Positions 42,167 through 50,448 of a stretch of 50,448 bases of DNA are shown here, one piece after another (position 1 is the first letter of the stretch; every line of letters starts with the position of its first letter). The notes below the pieces were generated by a model. The model was not told the origin of the DNA. It was given only the letters and a program-made list of their open reading frames with translations, and searched no databases. Source of the stretch: Bacillota bacterium (GTDB taxonomy: Bacteria; Bacillota; Clostridia; Oscillospirales; Ruminococcaceae); assembly GCA_023396215.1 (NCBI GenBank), contig JAEWWW010000017.1, positions 1 through 50,448 on the forward strand, in the 5' to 3' direction. Made by a program: the position numbers and the translations under genes.

Positions 42167-44281
42167 TTACTCGTCTTTCTTTTTGGCTTCCATCGCCGCA
42201 AGGGCATCCTTGCGGGAAAGGTTGATGCGGCCCTGAGCGTCAATCTCGGTGACCTTGACCAGCACCTCGTCGCCGGGGGATACCACATCCTCCACCTTTT
42301 CAACCCGCTTGTTGTCCAGCTTGGAGATGTGCACCAGACCCTCTTTGCCGGGGGCGATTTCAACAAAGGCGCCGAAGTTCATCAGCCTTGTGACCTTGCC
42401 CTTGTAGATGGCGCCCACCTCGGGGTCGTTGACGATGGTTTCAATGACCTGCACGGCGCGGCGGGCGTTATCGATGTCGATGCCCGAAACAAACACGCGG
42501 CCGTCGTCCTCGATATCAATCTTAACGTCGCACTCGGCGCAGATTTTCTGAATCACCTTGCCGCCCGAACCGATAACCTCGCGGATTTTGTCGGGGTGGA
42601 TGGTGAGGGTAAGCATCTTGGGCGCATATTTGGAAAGCTCGGCCCGGGGCTCGGGGATGGCCTTAAGCATAACGTCGTCCAGAATGTGCAGGCGGGCCTC
42701 GCGGGTTTTTGCCAGCGCTTCTCTGATGATTTCGGGGGTAAGGCCGTCAATCTTCAGGTCCATCTGGATGGCGGTGATGCCCTTGTGGGTGCCGCCTACC
42801 TTGAAGTCCATATCGCCGAAGAAGTCCTCCAGCCCCTGAATGTCCACCATGGTCATCCAGCGGTCGCCCTCGGTGATGAGTCCGCAGGAGATGCCCGCAA
42901 CCGGAGCCTTGATGGGCACGCCGGCATCCATCAGCGCCAGAGTGGAGCCGCAGATGGCGCCCTGAGAGGTGGAGCCGTTGGAGGAAAGCACCTCGGAAAC
43001 AAGGCGCAGGGCGTAGGGGAACTCCTCAACCGGGGGGATCACCGGCAGCAGAGCGCGCTCAGCCAACGCACCGTGGCCGATTTCGCGGCGGCCGGGGCCG
43101 CGGCTGGGGCGGGTTTCGCCCACCGTGTAGGAGGGGAAGTTATACTGGTGCATATAGCGCTTCTCGTCCTCGTCGTCGATGCCGTCGAGGAACTGAGCCT
43201 CGCTGACCGGGCCGAGGGTGACAATGGTCATAACCTGGGTCTGGCCGCGGGTGAACATGCCCGAGCCGTGTACGCGGGGCAGCAGGGCCACGCGGGCGTC
43301 CAGCGGGCGGATATCGTCCAGCTTTCTGCCGTCTACGCGCTTGCCCTCATCCAGCAGCCAGCGGCGCACCACGAACTTTTGCAGCTTGTAGATGCACTCG
43401 TCAATCTCTGCGCCTCTTTCGGGGTACTCGGGGTCAAAGCGCTCGTGAATCTCCTTCACCACAGGGGCGAGGCGCTCTTCACGGACAACCTTATCGTCGG
43501 TATCCAGCGCGTATTTGACCTTATCGATGGCAAACTCTTTGATGGCCTCAAAGAGGTCGTGGTCAACTTCTTTGGATTCAAAGGCGATTTTGGGCTTGCC
43601 GATTTCGGCCTGCACCTGATTAAAGAAGGCCACCAGCTTTTGAATCTCTGCAAAGCCGGCGTCGATGGCCTTAATCATCGTTTCGTCGTCTACCTCGTTG
43701 GCGCCCGCCTCTATCATGCAGACCTTGTCGGCGATGCCGGCAACGGTGAGCGAAAGGTCGCTCTTCTCGCGCTGGGCTGCGTCGGGGCAGACCACTATCT
43801 CGCCATCCACCAGACCCACGGAAACACCGGCGATGGGGCCGTTCCAAGGGATTTCAGAGATGGAAAGGGCGAAGGAAGCGCCCAGCATGCCCAGGATGTC
43901 GGGCTGGGAGTCGGGGTCGACCGACATGACGGTCATGACCACCGAAACGTCGTTGCGCATATCCTTGGGGAAGAGGGGGCGGATGGGGCGGTCGACCAGA
44001 CGGGAGGCCAGAACGGCCTTCTCGCTGGGGCGGCCCTCACGCTTGAGGAAGGAGCCGGGGATTTTGCCCACGGCGTAGAGCTTCTCTTCAAAATCCACCG
44101 ACAGGGGGAAGAAGTCGATGCCTTCGCGGGGTTTCTGCGACATGGTGGCATTGACCAGAACGCTGGTTTCTCCGCAGCGCACCATACAGGAGCCGCCTGC
44201 AAGGGCGCACATCATACCGGTTTCAAAGGTAATCTTTTTGCCGGCCAGCTGGGTTTCAAAAACCCGGTAGTTTTCAAACAT
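42167..44281 (-). CDS. pnp: Polynucleotide phosphorylase
   Basis: A 3'-5' phosphorolytic exoribonuclease of the RNA degradation machinery, 704 aa. Two RNase PH-like domains are separated by a helical domain; SNGSTSQGAICGSTLALMDAG and SCGLITEGD in the second core belong to the active site. A KH domain follows (VIGSGGKVIQKICAE near 560) and a C-terminal S1 domain (GAIYKGKVTRLMNFGAFVEI near 625). The start at 44281 has GGAGG seven bases upstream; a longer reading is unsupported. It follows rpsO with a terminator in between, the usual rpsO-pnp order. Confidence 0.97.
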   Translation of the reverse strand: MFENYRVFETQLAGKKITFETGMMCALAGGSCMVRCGETSVLVNATMSQKPREGIDFFPLSVDFEEKLYAVGKIPGSFLKREGRPSEKAVLASRLVDRPIRPLFPKDMRNDVSVVMTVMSVDPDSQPDILGMLGASFALSISEIPWNGPIAGVSVGLVDGEIVVCPDAAQREKSDLSLTVAGIADKVCMIEAGANEVDDETMIKAIDAGFAEIQKLVAFFNQVQAEIGKPKIAFESKEVDHDLFEAIKEFAIDKVKYALDTDDKVVREERLAPVVKEIHERFDPEYPERGAEIDECIYKLQKFVVRRWLLDEGKRVDGRKLDDIRPLDARVALLPRVHGSGMFTRGQTQVMTIVTLGPVSEAQFLDGIDDEDEKRYMHQYNFPSYTVGETRPSRGPGRREIGHGALAERALLPVIPPVEEFPYALRLVSEVLSSNGSTSQGAICGSTLALMDAGVPIKAPVAGISCGLITEGDRWMTMVDIQGLEDFFGDMDFKVGGTHKGITAIQMDLKIDGLTPEIIREALAKTREARLHILDDVMLKAIPEPRAELSKYAPKMLTLTIHPDKIREVIGSGGKVIQKICAECDVKIDIEDDGRVFVSGIDIDNARRAVQVIETIVNDPEVGAIYKGKVTRLMNFGAFVEIAPGKEGLVHISKLDNKRVEKVEDVVSPGDEVLVKVTEIDAQGRINLSRKDALAAMEAKKKDE

Positions 44282-44470
44282 CTTGCTACCTCCAATACTG
44301 TTTTTGAGGGACGACACGATGTTTTAGCAATTAATCCGGCCTTTAAGCTGCCTTAACGGCCCGATTCACTGCTAAATTATCATGCCAGCCCATCTTACGT
44401 CGGAGCCCGGCCAAAGCCGTTTCGGCAAGGCCCCAAGCCCAATCACCGCAACCGCTGCGGGTGATTGACG

Positions 44471-44507
44471 TTTTAAAGGCACCGGGCGCAATCATGCACC
44501 CGATGCC
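44471..44507 (-). terminator. Terminator between rpsO and pnp
   Basis: On the minus strand GGCATCGGGTGC pairs with GCGCCCGGTGCC and is followed by TTTAAAA. A second hairpin (about 44440-44465) lies just behind it. Confidence 0.75.
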
Positions 44508-44518
44508 TCCAGCGGCAG

Positions 44519-44785
44519 TTACTTGCGCAGACCCAACTTGGCGATGATGGCACGGTAACGTTCGACATCGCTTTTCATCAGGTAGTTGAGCAGGTTTCTT
44601 CTGTGACCGACCATCTTCAGCAGCCCACGGCGGGAGTGATGGTCTTTTTTGTGCACTTTCAGGTGCTCGTTGAGGTCGTTGATTCTCTTGGTGAGAATGG
44701 CAATCTGCACCTCGGGGGAGCCTGTGTCGCTTTCGTGGGTCTTGTGAGCGGCAATCAGCTCGTTTTTCTGCTCTTTCAGCAGCAT
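44519..44785 (-). CDS. rpsO: 30S ribosomal protein S15
   Basis: An 88-aa ribosomal protein binding the central domain of 16S rRNA. The sequence is fully typical: THESDTGSPEVQIAILTKRI, LKVHKKDHHSRRGLLKMVG, RRNLLNYL and a C-terminal YRAIIAKLGLRK. The start at 44785 follows GAGGTGAT at normal spacing. It is transcribed from the promoter at 44892-44920. Confidence 0.98.
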   Translation of the reverse strand: MLLKEQKNELIAAHKTHESDTGSPEVQIAILTKRINDLNEHLKVHKKDHHSRRGLLKMVGHRRNLLNYLMKSDVERYRAIIAKLGLRK

Positions 44786-44891
44786 GAATATCACCTCGTT
44801 TTAAAATTGCAGCCTTAATCTAAGCAAGAGGTGGGTGATTCCCCTATTGGGCAATACCCTCAAGCCTGGAAAAAGGTCATACTAATGATAT

Positions 44892-44920
44892 AATATACCA
44901 CATTTATCATTGGTTGTAAA
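44892..44920 (-). promoter_or_regulatory. Promoter of rpsO
   Basis: The minus strand reads TTTACA, 17 bases, TATATT, placed directly after the ribF stop codon. The leader is about 100 bases. Confidence 0.65.
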
Positions 44921-44923
44921 GCA

Positions 44924-45847
44924 TCATTTATTCATCTGCCCGCCCAGCAAGCGGGCGGCGTCCTCGGCATCCTGCATCACCTGCTGGCGCAGCTGCTCCA
45001 CCGTATCAAAGCGCACCACCGGGCGCAGCCGCTCAATCAGCTCCACCTTTATCTCCTGCCCGTAAAGGTCGCCGCTGTACCCCATTATGTAGGTTTCGGC
45101 AAGGGGCTCCTGCCCGCCGACGGTGGGCTGTGGGCCAATGCTGGTGACGCTGGGCATGGCCTTGCCCTCCACCCATGTCCGGGTGGCGTACACCCCCGGC
45201 GCCGGGAGGGTCATCCCCTCGGGCAGACGCTGGTTCGTGGTGGGGAAGCCCAGCTTGCGCCCCAGCCGCTTACCCGCTACAACCTCCTGCGCAAAACCGA
45301 AGGGGCGGCCCAGCAGGCGGGCGGCCTGCGCCACATCGCCCTGGGCGATCAGCCGGCGGATAACGGTGGAGCTGACGATAACCCCCTGGTCGGAAACCGC
45401 GCTTACCACCTGCACCCGCACCCCCAGAGGCCGGCAGATTTCTATCAGCTGCTGCGCCCCGGCGGCGGCGTTTTTGCCGAAATGAAAGTCTTCGCCGCAG
45501 CTGAGCACTCTGGCCCGAAGCTGCCCCACCAGCACATCGGCTACAAACTGCTGCGGGGTGAGGCCGCGTATCTCTTCAAAGTCGGGGGCTACGACCAGCT
45601 CGATGCCGCGGCTGCGCAGCAGGCGTTCTTTTTCCTGCCGGGTGGTCAGCCATGTGTAGCCGGTTTTGCCCTGGGGGGTGCTGCTGCCGGTGGTGAAGGT
45701 AAAAACGCAGGGCAGCAAGCCCTCGGCGGCGGCGCAGTTGACGGCGGCGTCGATGACCGCCCAATGGCCCCGGTGTACCCCGTCAAAAAAGCCCAGCGCA
45801 AGGGCGGTTTCCCGTTGGGGTAAAATGCTGTCCAGTATGGAAATCAC
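44924..45847 (-). CDS. ribF: Bifunctional riboflavin kinase/FAD synthetase
   Basis: Makes FMN and then FAD, 307 aa. The N-terminal adenylyltransferase domain has LALGFFDGVHRGHWAVI, the nucleotide-binding signature, and FVADVLVGQL with CGEDFHFGKNA. The C-terminal flavokinase domain has GRKLGFPTTNQ and TYIMGYSGDLYGQEI. I prefer the GTG at 45847, nine bases after AGGAGGG, over a TTG at 45856 that is too close to the site. It lies downstream of truB, the usual infB-cluster order. Confidence 0.94.
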   Translation of the reverse strand: MISILDSILPQRETALALGFFDGVHRGHWAVIDAAVNCAAAEGLLPCVFTFTTGSSTPQGKTGYTWLTTRQEKERLLRSRGIELVVAPDFEEIRGLTPQQFVADVLVGQLRARVLSCGEDFHFGKNAAAGAQQLIEICRPLGVRVQVVSAVSDQGVIVSSTVIRRLIAQGDVAQAARLLGRPFGFAQEVVAGKRLGRKLGFPTTNQRLPEGMTLPAPGVYATRTWVEGKAMPSVTSIGPQPTVGGQEPLAETYIMGYSGDLYGQEIKVELIERLRPVVRFDTVEQLRQQVMQDAEDAARLLGGQMNK

Positions 45848-45890
45848 CTTGAACAATCCCTCCTAATATCGCCTCTCTGCCCCCCGGCTG

Positions 45891-45937
45891 TCGGGGCGGC
45901 CTGTGGGGCGTATGAGGGGTACCGGGTACCCCGTAAG
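45891..45937 (-). repeat. Dispersed hairpin plus C-rich element, copy 3 (after truB)
   Basis: On the minus strand GGGGTACC-c-GGTACCCC is followed by TCATACGCCCCACAGG. It begins five bases after the truB stop and aligns with copy 2 over about 45 bases. Confidence 0.5.
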
Positions 45938-45941
45938 GCGG

Positions 45942-46859
45942 TCAGGCCAGCAGCTTGAGCACCGCCAATTCTTTCTGCACAGTATCCTGCCGGGCCAGCC
46001 CCAGAAACCGGCCGTCCTGCCCGCGCACCCGCAGCACCTCGCCCTCGGGGCAGCCGGTGATGCGGTCGAGGTCAAGGCGCACGCCGTTGGAAAAAAGCCG
46101 GGTTTGGGTTTCATCCAGCACCAGCAGGGGGTAGTCGGCCAACGCCTGCTCGGTGGGTAAAATCAGCTTACTTATGCTGCCGCTGTCGGCGGCGGCCTGC
46201 AGCTGCTCCAGCGTGACGCACTGGGCCAGCCCAAAGCCGAGGGCATGGGTGCGGCAGAGGCTGGTCATAACCGCCCCCACCCCCAGAAGCTGCCCCGCAT
46301 CGTGGCAGAGGGTGCGCACATAGGTGCCCTCAGAGCAGGTTACGTCGATGACTGCGGTTTGGGCGGCGGGGTCAAACTCCGCCAGCGTCATGTCATAAAC
46401 GGTGATGGGGCGGCGGGGGCGTTCCACCTCCATGCCCTGCCGGGCAAGGTGGTAGAGCTTCTGCCCGCCGATTTTGATCGCCGAATACATGGGCGGCAGC
46501 TGCATGCTCTCCCCCACCAAGGTGGCGAGGGCCTGCTCCAGCTGCTGCCGGGTGACGCTGCCGGCGGTTTCGGCCAGCACCGTGCCGGTGCTATCCTGGG
46601 TGTCGGTGGTGAGCCCCAGCCGCAGCCCCGCCCGGTAGCCTTTTTCGCGCCGGGGGGCGACGTCGCAGATGCGGGTGGCTCTTCCAAGAAAAACCGGCAG
46701 CACCCCGGTGGCCATCGGGTCGAGGGTGCCTGCATGGCCCACCCGCCGCTGGCCCAGAATGCCCCGGATTTTTGCTACAACATCAAAGGAGGTAAAGCCC
46801 TCCGGTTTGTTGATACAGAGGATGCCGTCGTAGAGGACGGCCTGCTTGCTGCCCGCCAT
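45942..46859 (-). CDS. truB: tRNA pseudouridine-55 synthase
   Basis: Converts uridine 55 of the tRNA T-loop to pseudouridine, 305 aa. It has the GILCINKPEGFTSFDVV start, GHAGTLDPMATGVLPV with the catalytic aspartate near residue 45, and VTCSEGTYVRTLCHDAG near 180. A C-terminal PUA-like segment includes EGEVLRVRGQDGRFLGLA. The ATG lies two bases after the nrnA stop, so the genes are cotranscribed. Confidence 0.96.
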   Translation of the reverse strand: MAGSKQAVLYDGILCINKPEGFTSFDVVAKIRGILGQRRVGHAGTLDPMATGVLPVFLGRATRICDVAPRREKGYRAGLRLGLTTDTQDSTGTVLAETAGSVTRQQLEQALATLVGESMQLPPMYSAIKIGGQKLYHLARQGMEVERPRRPITVYDMTLAEFDPAAQTAVIDVTCSEGTYVRTLCHDAGQLLGVGAVMTSLCRTHALGFGLAQCVTLEQLQAAADSGSISKLILPTEQALADYPLLVLDETQTRLFSNGVRLDLDRITGCPEGEVLRVRGQDGRFLGLARQDTVQKELAVLKLLA

Positions 46860-46861
46860 GG

Positions 46862-47824
46862 TCAGCGCTCCCGCCCGGGAAAGGAGGACGCAAGGGACTG
46901 CAGCAGCTGCTGCCGAACCTCATCCCGACTGCCAATGAGGGTGCAGCCCGCAGCCCGCATATGGCCGCCGCCGCCCAACTGCTGGCAGACGCGCGAAGCG
47001 TCCACCCGGTCGCAGGTGCGCATCGAGACGCGGCATTCGCCGTTTTCACGCACCCGGATGGTGACGCCCACCTCCACCCCTTCTACCTGACGGGGAAAGG
47101 CGGAAAACCCTTCCAGATCATATTCATCCACCTGTGTGCCTTCCAGCATCTCGGGGGTGATATACATCATGGCGCAGCTGCCGCCGTAGTAGTACTCAAT
47201 CGAGGCCTTGGCCCGTGCCTCCACGATAAAGCGCTCGCGGGAGTGGGTTTCAAACATCAGGCGGTTGACCTGCTCGTGCCTTGCGCCCAGCCCGATGAGC
47301 CGCGCGGCGGCGGCGTGGCTTTCGGCGGTGGTGTTGCCGTAGCGGAAGCAGCCGGTATCGGTGGAGATGCCGGTGTAGATGGCGGTGGCGATTTCGGGGG
47401 TAATGGCTACCTCCAGCTCTTCCAGCACCTTAAGCGCCATCTCGGCGGTGGAGGCGGCGGTGGGCTCGAGGTAGAGATGGCGGGCATACCCGCTGTTGGA
47501 GGGGTGATGGTCGATGCACAAATCCACCCGGTGGCCGTAAGCCTCGCGCAGGTCGCCGAAGAGCTGCAGATCGGCGGTATCCACCGCCATCACAAACTCT
47601 TCCTGAAAATCGACGGGCCGGTAGTCGCCGGTGATGATCGAGGAGTAACGGGCGGGAAAGCCGTCGCTGCAGAGCACGCGGGCGGTTTTGCCCAACTGCT
47701 CCAGCCCCCAAAGCAGGCCAAAGGAGGCCCCGAGGGTATCTCCGTCGGGCTTTTGGTGGGCAATAATGGTGATGTTGTCGGCCTGCGCCAGCAGGCGGCA
47801 GGCTTGCTCCAACGTTACTTTCAT
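46862..47824 (-). CDS. nrnA: DHH-family oligoribonuclease/pAp phosphatase
   Basis: A 320-aa phosphoesterase degrading very short RNA and 3'-phosphoadenosine phosphate. The N-terminal DHH domain has IIAHQKPDGDTLGAS, MAVDTADLQ and CIDHHPSN (the DHH motif near residue 105). The C-terminal DHHA1 domain ends with QQLGGGGHMRAAGCTL. The ATG at 47824 follows AGGAGGA closely. It lies between rbfA and truB, as in many Clostridia. Confidence 0.94.
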   Translation of the reverse strand: MKVTLEQACRLLAQADNITIIAHQKPDGDTLGASFGLLWGLEQLGKTARVLCSDGFPARYSSIITGDYRPVDFQEEFVMAVDTADLQLFGDLREAYGHRVDLCIDHHPSNSGYARHLYLEPTAASTAEMALKVLEELEVAITPEIATAIYTGISTDTGCFRYGNTTAESHAAAARLIGLGARHEQVNRLMFETHSRERFIVEARAKASIEYYYGGSCAMMYITPEMLEGTQVDEYDLEGFSAFPRQVEGVEVGVTIRVRENGECRVSMRTCDRVDASRVCQQLGGGGHMRAAGCTLIGSRDEVRQQLLQSLASSFPGRER

Positions 47825-47871
47825 CGGCTTCCTCCTGGGTGGTACAATCTGCAATAAAATGCGGGGGTGGG

Positions 47872-48228
47872 TTATTGGTCGCCCTCGGGGCGAATAATCT
47901 GCCCCAGACGGCGGTTGATATCGGCGCTGTGCTCGATGGAGTCGTCGGCGATAAACTTAAAATCGGGCGAGCGGCGCATGTCGAGGCGCAGGTTAATCTC
48001 GCGCCGGATAAAGCCCGCACCGCTGGTGAGGCCCTTGACCGCTTCGCGTGCGGCCTCCAGCCCTTCCATCGAACTGATATAAACCTTGCAGTGTGACATA
48101 TCGTTGGTGAGGTCAACCCGCACAATGCTAAGCATGCCGCTGATGCGGGGGTCCTTCATCGAACGAATGATGTCGGTAAGCTCCCGCCGGATGTCCTCTG
48201 TGGTGCGCTGCAGCTTATGTGATGCCAT
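47872..48228 (-). CDS. rbfA: Ribosome-binding factor A
   Basis: A 118-aa KH-fold protein needed for late 30S maturation and cold adaptation. Typical parts are TTEDIRRELTDIIRSMKDPRISG, with LSIVRVDLTNDMSHCKVYIS after it (residues about 9-51), and LRLDMRRSPDFKFIADDSIEHSADI near the end (about 81-105). GGGAGG precedes the ATG. It follows infB by about 80 bases. Confidence 0.96.
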   Translation of the reverse strand: MASHKLQRTTEDIRRELTDIIRSMKDPRISGMLSIVRVDLTNDMSHCKVYISSMEGLEAAREAVKGLTSGAGFIRREINLRLDMRRSPDFKFIADDSIEHSADINRRLGQIIRPEGDQ

Positions 48229-48307
48229 GTGGTGTACCTCCCGTTAAAATTCTCTGGGACAAGCGGGCGCAAGGGGGACGCTTGCCCCCAACGACCCTCA
48301 GGCCGGG

Positions 48308-50448
48308 TTAATCTCTGTATTCCTCAAAAATGTAGGCTTCAAAGATGTCGCCCTCTTTGATATCGTTAAACTTGGTGAGGCCCATGCCGCATTCGTAGCC
48401 GGTGGCCACCTCTTTGACGTCGTCCTTAAACCGCTTCAGGCTATCCAGCTTGTCGTCGGCGATGATGATGCCGTCGCGCACCACGCGGATGTTGGCTGAA
48501 CGGGTGATTTTGCCATCCAGCACATAGCAGCCCGCGATGGTGCCCACGCTGGAGATTTTGTAAACCGCACGAACCTCGGCGCGGCCCAAATCCACCTCGC
48601 GGATTTTGGGTGCAAGCATGCCCTTCATGGCGTTGGTGACATCCTCGATGGCGTCGTAGATGATGCGGTAGAGGCGAACCTCCACCCCGTCGCGCTCGGC
48701 GTTGAGCTTGGCGATGGGGTCGGGGCGCACGTTAAAGCCCACGATGATGGCGTTGGAGGCGCTGGCCAGCATAACGTCGGATTCGCTGACGGCGCCGACC
48801 GCGCCGTGGATGACCCGCACCCGTACCTCGTCGTTAGAGATTTTCTCAAGCGACTGCTTGACGGCCTCCACCGAGCCCTGTACGTCGGCTTTGACGATGA
48901 CCGGCAGCTCCTTGATATCCCCCTGCTCGATGTGGGAAAAGAGGTTGTCGAGGGTGACCTTCTGGTAGGCCTTGAACTGCTCCTCCTTGGCCTCCTGACG
49001 GCGCTGGTCCACCAGCTCGCGGGCCAGACGTTCGTCCTCAACAGCGTTGAAGATGTCGCCCGCCGCGGGGGCTTCGGCCAGACCGCTGACCTCCACCGGG
49101 GTGGAGGGGCCTGCGACGTCAATGCGGTTGCCGCGGTCGTCCAGCATGACGCGGACACGGCCCACGGCGGTGCCTGCGATGATGATATCGCCGGTGCGCA
49201 GGGTGCCGTTCTGCACCAGCAGGGTGGCAATCGGGCCGCGGCCCTTATCCAGCTTGGCTTCGATGACGGTGCCCTTTGCCAGACGGTCGGGGTTGGCCTT
49301 GTATTCCTTTACCTCGGCGGTGAGGAGAATCATCTCCAGCAGGGTATCGATGCCCTGCCGGGTTTTGGCCGAAACCGGCACACAAATGATATCGCCGCCC
49401 CATTCTTCGGGAACAAGCTCATACTCGGTGAGCTCCTGCTTAATCTTTTCGGGGTTGGCGGAGGGTTTATCCATCTTGTTGATGGCCACGATGATGCTGA
49501 CCCCCGCGGCTTTGGCGTGGTTGATGGCCTCTACCGTCTGGGGCATGATGCCGTCGTCGGCCGCCACCACCAGCACGGCGATGTCGGTGACCTGAGCGCC
49601 GCGCGCCCGCATCGAGGTAAAGGCGGCGTGGCCGGGAGTGTCGAGGAAGGTGATGGGCTTGCCGCCGGATTCCACCTGATAGGCGCCGATGTGCTGGGTG
49701 ATGCCGCCGGCCTCTCCCTGTGCGACGTCGGCGTTGCGGATGGCGTCCAGCAGCGAGGTTTTGCCGTGGTCGACGTGGCCCATGACCACCACCACCGGGC
49801 AACGCTCGGCGGTGTTCTCCTCGGCTTCTTCATCCGCGGCAAAGAGCCGGTCCTCGATGGTGATGACCACCTCTCTGGTGACCTTTGCGCCGATTTCCAT
49901 CGCCACAAGGGCGGCGGTGTCGTAGTCGATGACCTGAGAAATAGAGGCCATGACCCCCAAATTCATCAGCCGTTTGACAATCTCGGAGGCCTGCACCTTG
50001 AGGCGGGCAGCCAAATCGCCCACCGAAATTTCTTCCGGCAGCTCGATTTGCAGCCGCTGGCGGCGCTGGCGCTCCATCTCGAGGCGGCGCAGCTTTTCGG
50101 CCTCCTGCTCCTTGCGGGAGAGTATCGGGCGGCCACGGTGGGCAGAGCGCTGGTTCAACTTCTGCTTGCGAACGCCGGTGTCCTTCTTTTCCATATTGGT
50201 GGGAGCGATTTTTTCGTAACGCTCGTTGTATTTATCCAGATTAACCTGCGCCGAGCGCATATCCACATGGGTGGAGCCGGGGCGCTGGGGTTGGGCGGCG
50301 CCGGCCTGCACCGAGGTGCCGCCGCTGGGCTGGGGCCGGGGCTGCTGGCCGGGGCGGTTCTGTTGGCCCGGGCGCTGCTGGCCGGGGCGGTTCTGCTGAC
50401 CCGGGCGGTTCTGCTGCTGACCCGGACGGTTCTGCTGCTGACCCGGAC
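48308..50448 (-). CDS. infB: Translation initiation factor IF-2 (partial, N-terminus off the window)
   Basis: A GTPase delivering initiator tRNA to the 30S subunit. About 713 codons are inside the window, and the reading frame stays open to the right edge. The GTPase domain shows GHVDHGKTSLLDAI (G1), DTPGHAAF (G3) and NKMDKP (G4). The C-terminal domains and the IF2 core end YIFEEYRD are complete. Upstream of the conserved N2 helix is a low-complexity region of repeated PGQQNR or PGQQQNR units that runs to the edge. An internal methionine codon at 50311 is not the start. It leads the cluster infB-rbfA-nrnA-truB-ribF. Confidence 0.97.
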   Translation of the reverse strand, partial: PGQQQNRPGQQQNRPGQQNRPGQQRPGQQNRPGQQPRPQPSGGTSVQAGAAQPQRPGSTHVDMRSAQVNLDKYNERYEKIAPTNMEKKDTGVRKQKLNQRSAHRGRPILSRKEQEAEKLRRLEMERQRRQRLQIELPEEISVGDLAARLKVQASEIVKRLMNLGVMASISQVIDYDTAALVAMEIGAKVTREVVITIEDRLFAADEEAEENTAERCPVVVVMGHVDHGKTSLLDAIRNADVAQGEAGGITQHIGAYQVESGGKPITFLDTPGHAAFTSMRARGAQVTDIAVLVVAADDGIMPQTVEAINHAKAAGVSIIVAINKMDKPSANPEKIKQELTEYELVPEEWGGDIICVPVSAKTRQGIDTLLEMILLTAEVKEYKANPDRLAKGTVIEAKLDKGRGPIATLLVQNGTLRTGDIIIAGTAVGRVRVMLDDRGNRIDVAGPSTPVEVSGLAEAPAAGDIFNAVEDERLARELVDQRRQEAKEEQFKAYQKVTLDNLFSHIEQGDIKELPVIVKADVQGSVEAVKQSLEKISNDEVRVRVIHGAVGAVSESDVMLASASNAIIVGFNVRPDPIAKLNAERDGVEVRLYRIIYDAIEDVTNAMKGMLAPKIREVDLGRAEVRAVYKISSVGTIAGCYVLDGKITRSANIRVVRDGIIIADDKLDSLKRFKDDVKEVATGYECGMGLTKFNDIKEGDIFEAYIFEEYRD

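Noticed and set aside
50311..50311. Start of infB at an internal codon
   Set aside because: The frame continues upstream with IF-2-type low-complexity sequence to the edge, so the true start lies outside.

Overview
The window looks like chromosomal DNA of an anaerobic, spore-forming Gram-positive bacterium of the Clostridia, most likely the Oscillospirales (Ruminococcaceae/Oscillospiraceae). The supporting signs are AGGAGG-type ribosome binding sites, frequent GTG/TTG starts, a spoIID gene, an alanine T-box leader, RNase M5, a mannose-family PTS, and surface proteins with an NPxTG sorting signal. The taxon is an inference. Housekeeping genes are clearly GC-rich, while the first 9.4 kb are AT-richer.

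1-9.4 kb, cell-surface region. The left edge cuts a polyprenyl-phosphate sugar transferase. It is followed by five paralogous secreted proteins on the minus strand (1594-2607, 2976-3938, 4404-5444, 5791-6801, 8379-9284). Four end in NPxTG, a hydrophobic helix and lysines. The fifth stops directly after the motif. An AT-rich EpsG-like membrane protein lies on the plus strand inside the array. Each paralogue has its own terminator and four have a sigma-A promoter. Three of those promoters carry 11-bp-phased TGTWAH repeats just upstream of the -35, the pattern of an OmpR-family regulator such as WalR.

9.5-25.7 kb. A tRNA-Leu(UAA) precedes an MBOAT/DHHW-type pair in which the expected catalytic residues of both partners are replaced. 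The overlapping genes comEC-holA-rnmV follow, then hinT, alaS with its T-box, spoIID and a citrate synthase on the plus strand. A three-gene flavoprotein operon (glycerol-3-phosphate-dehydrogenase-like, FAD/NAD oxidoreductase, DUF1667) has a leader terminator that suggests attenuation.

25.7-34.4 kb. About 1.1 kb without a gene precedes a polytopic membrane protein and a hairpin-rich spacer. Then come proB-proA with a membrane-anchored protein, a methylmalonate-semialdehyde dehydrogenase and a LuxR-type regulator.

34.5-42 kb, sugar locus on the plus strand. In order: HAD phosphatase, PTS EIIA, EIIB, EIIC and EIID (mannose family), DeoC-like aldolase and an atypical mannose-6-phosphate-isomerase-like protein. 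After a terminator come 3-hexulose-6-phosphate synthase, 6-phospho-3-hexuloisomerase and an RpiR regulator. I read this as PTS uptake of an unidentified hexose whose phosphate is isomerised and may feed a reversed ribulose-monophosphate route to ribulose 5-phosphate. It is the best candidate for an undescribed pathway here.

42-50.4 kb, translation and RNA-processing cluster on the minus strand: infB (5' end off the window), rbfA, nrnA, truB and ribF, then rpsO and pnp. IF-2 has an unusual PGQQNR-type repeat in its N-terminal region.
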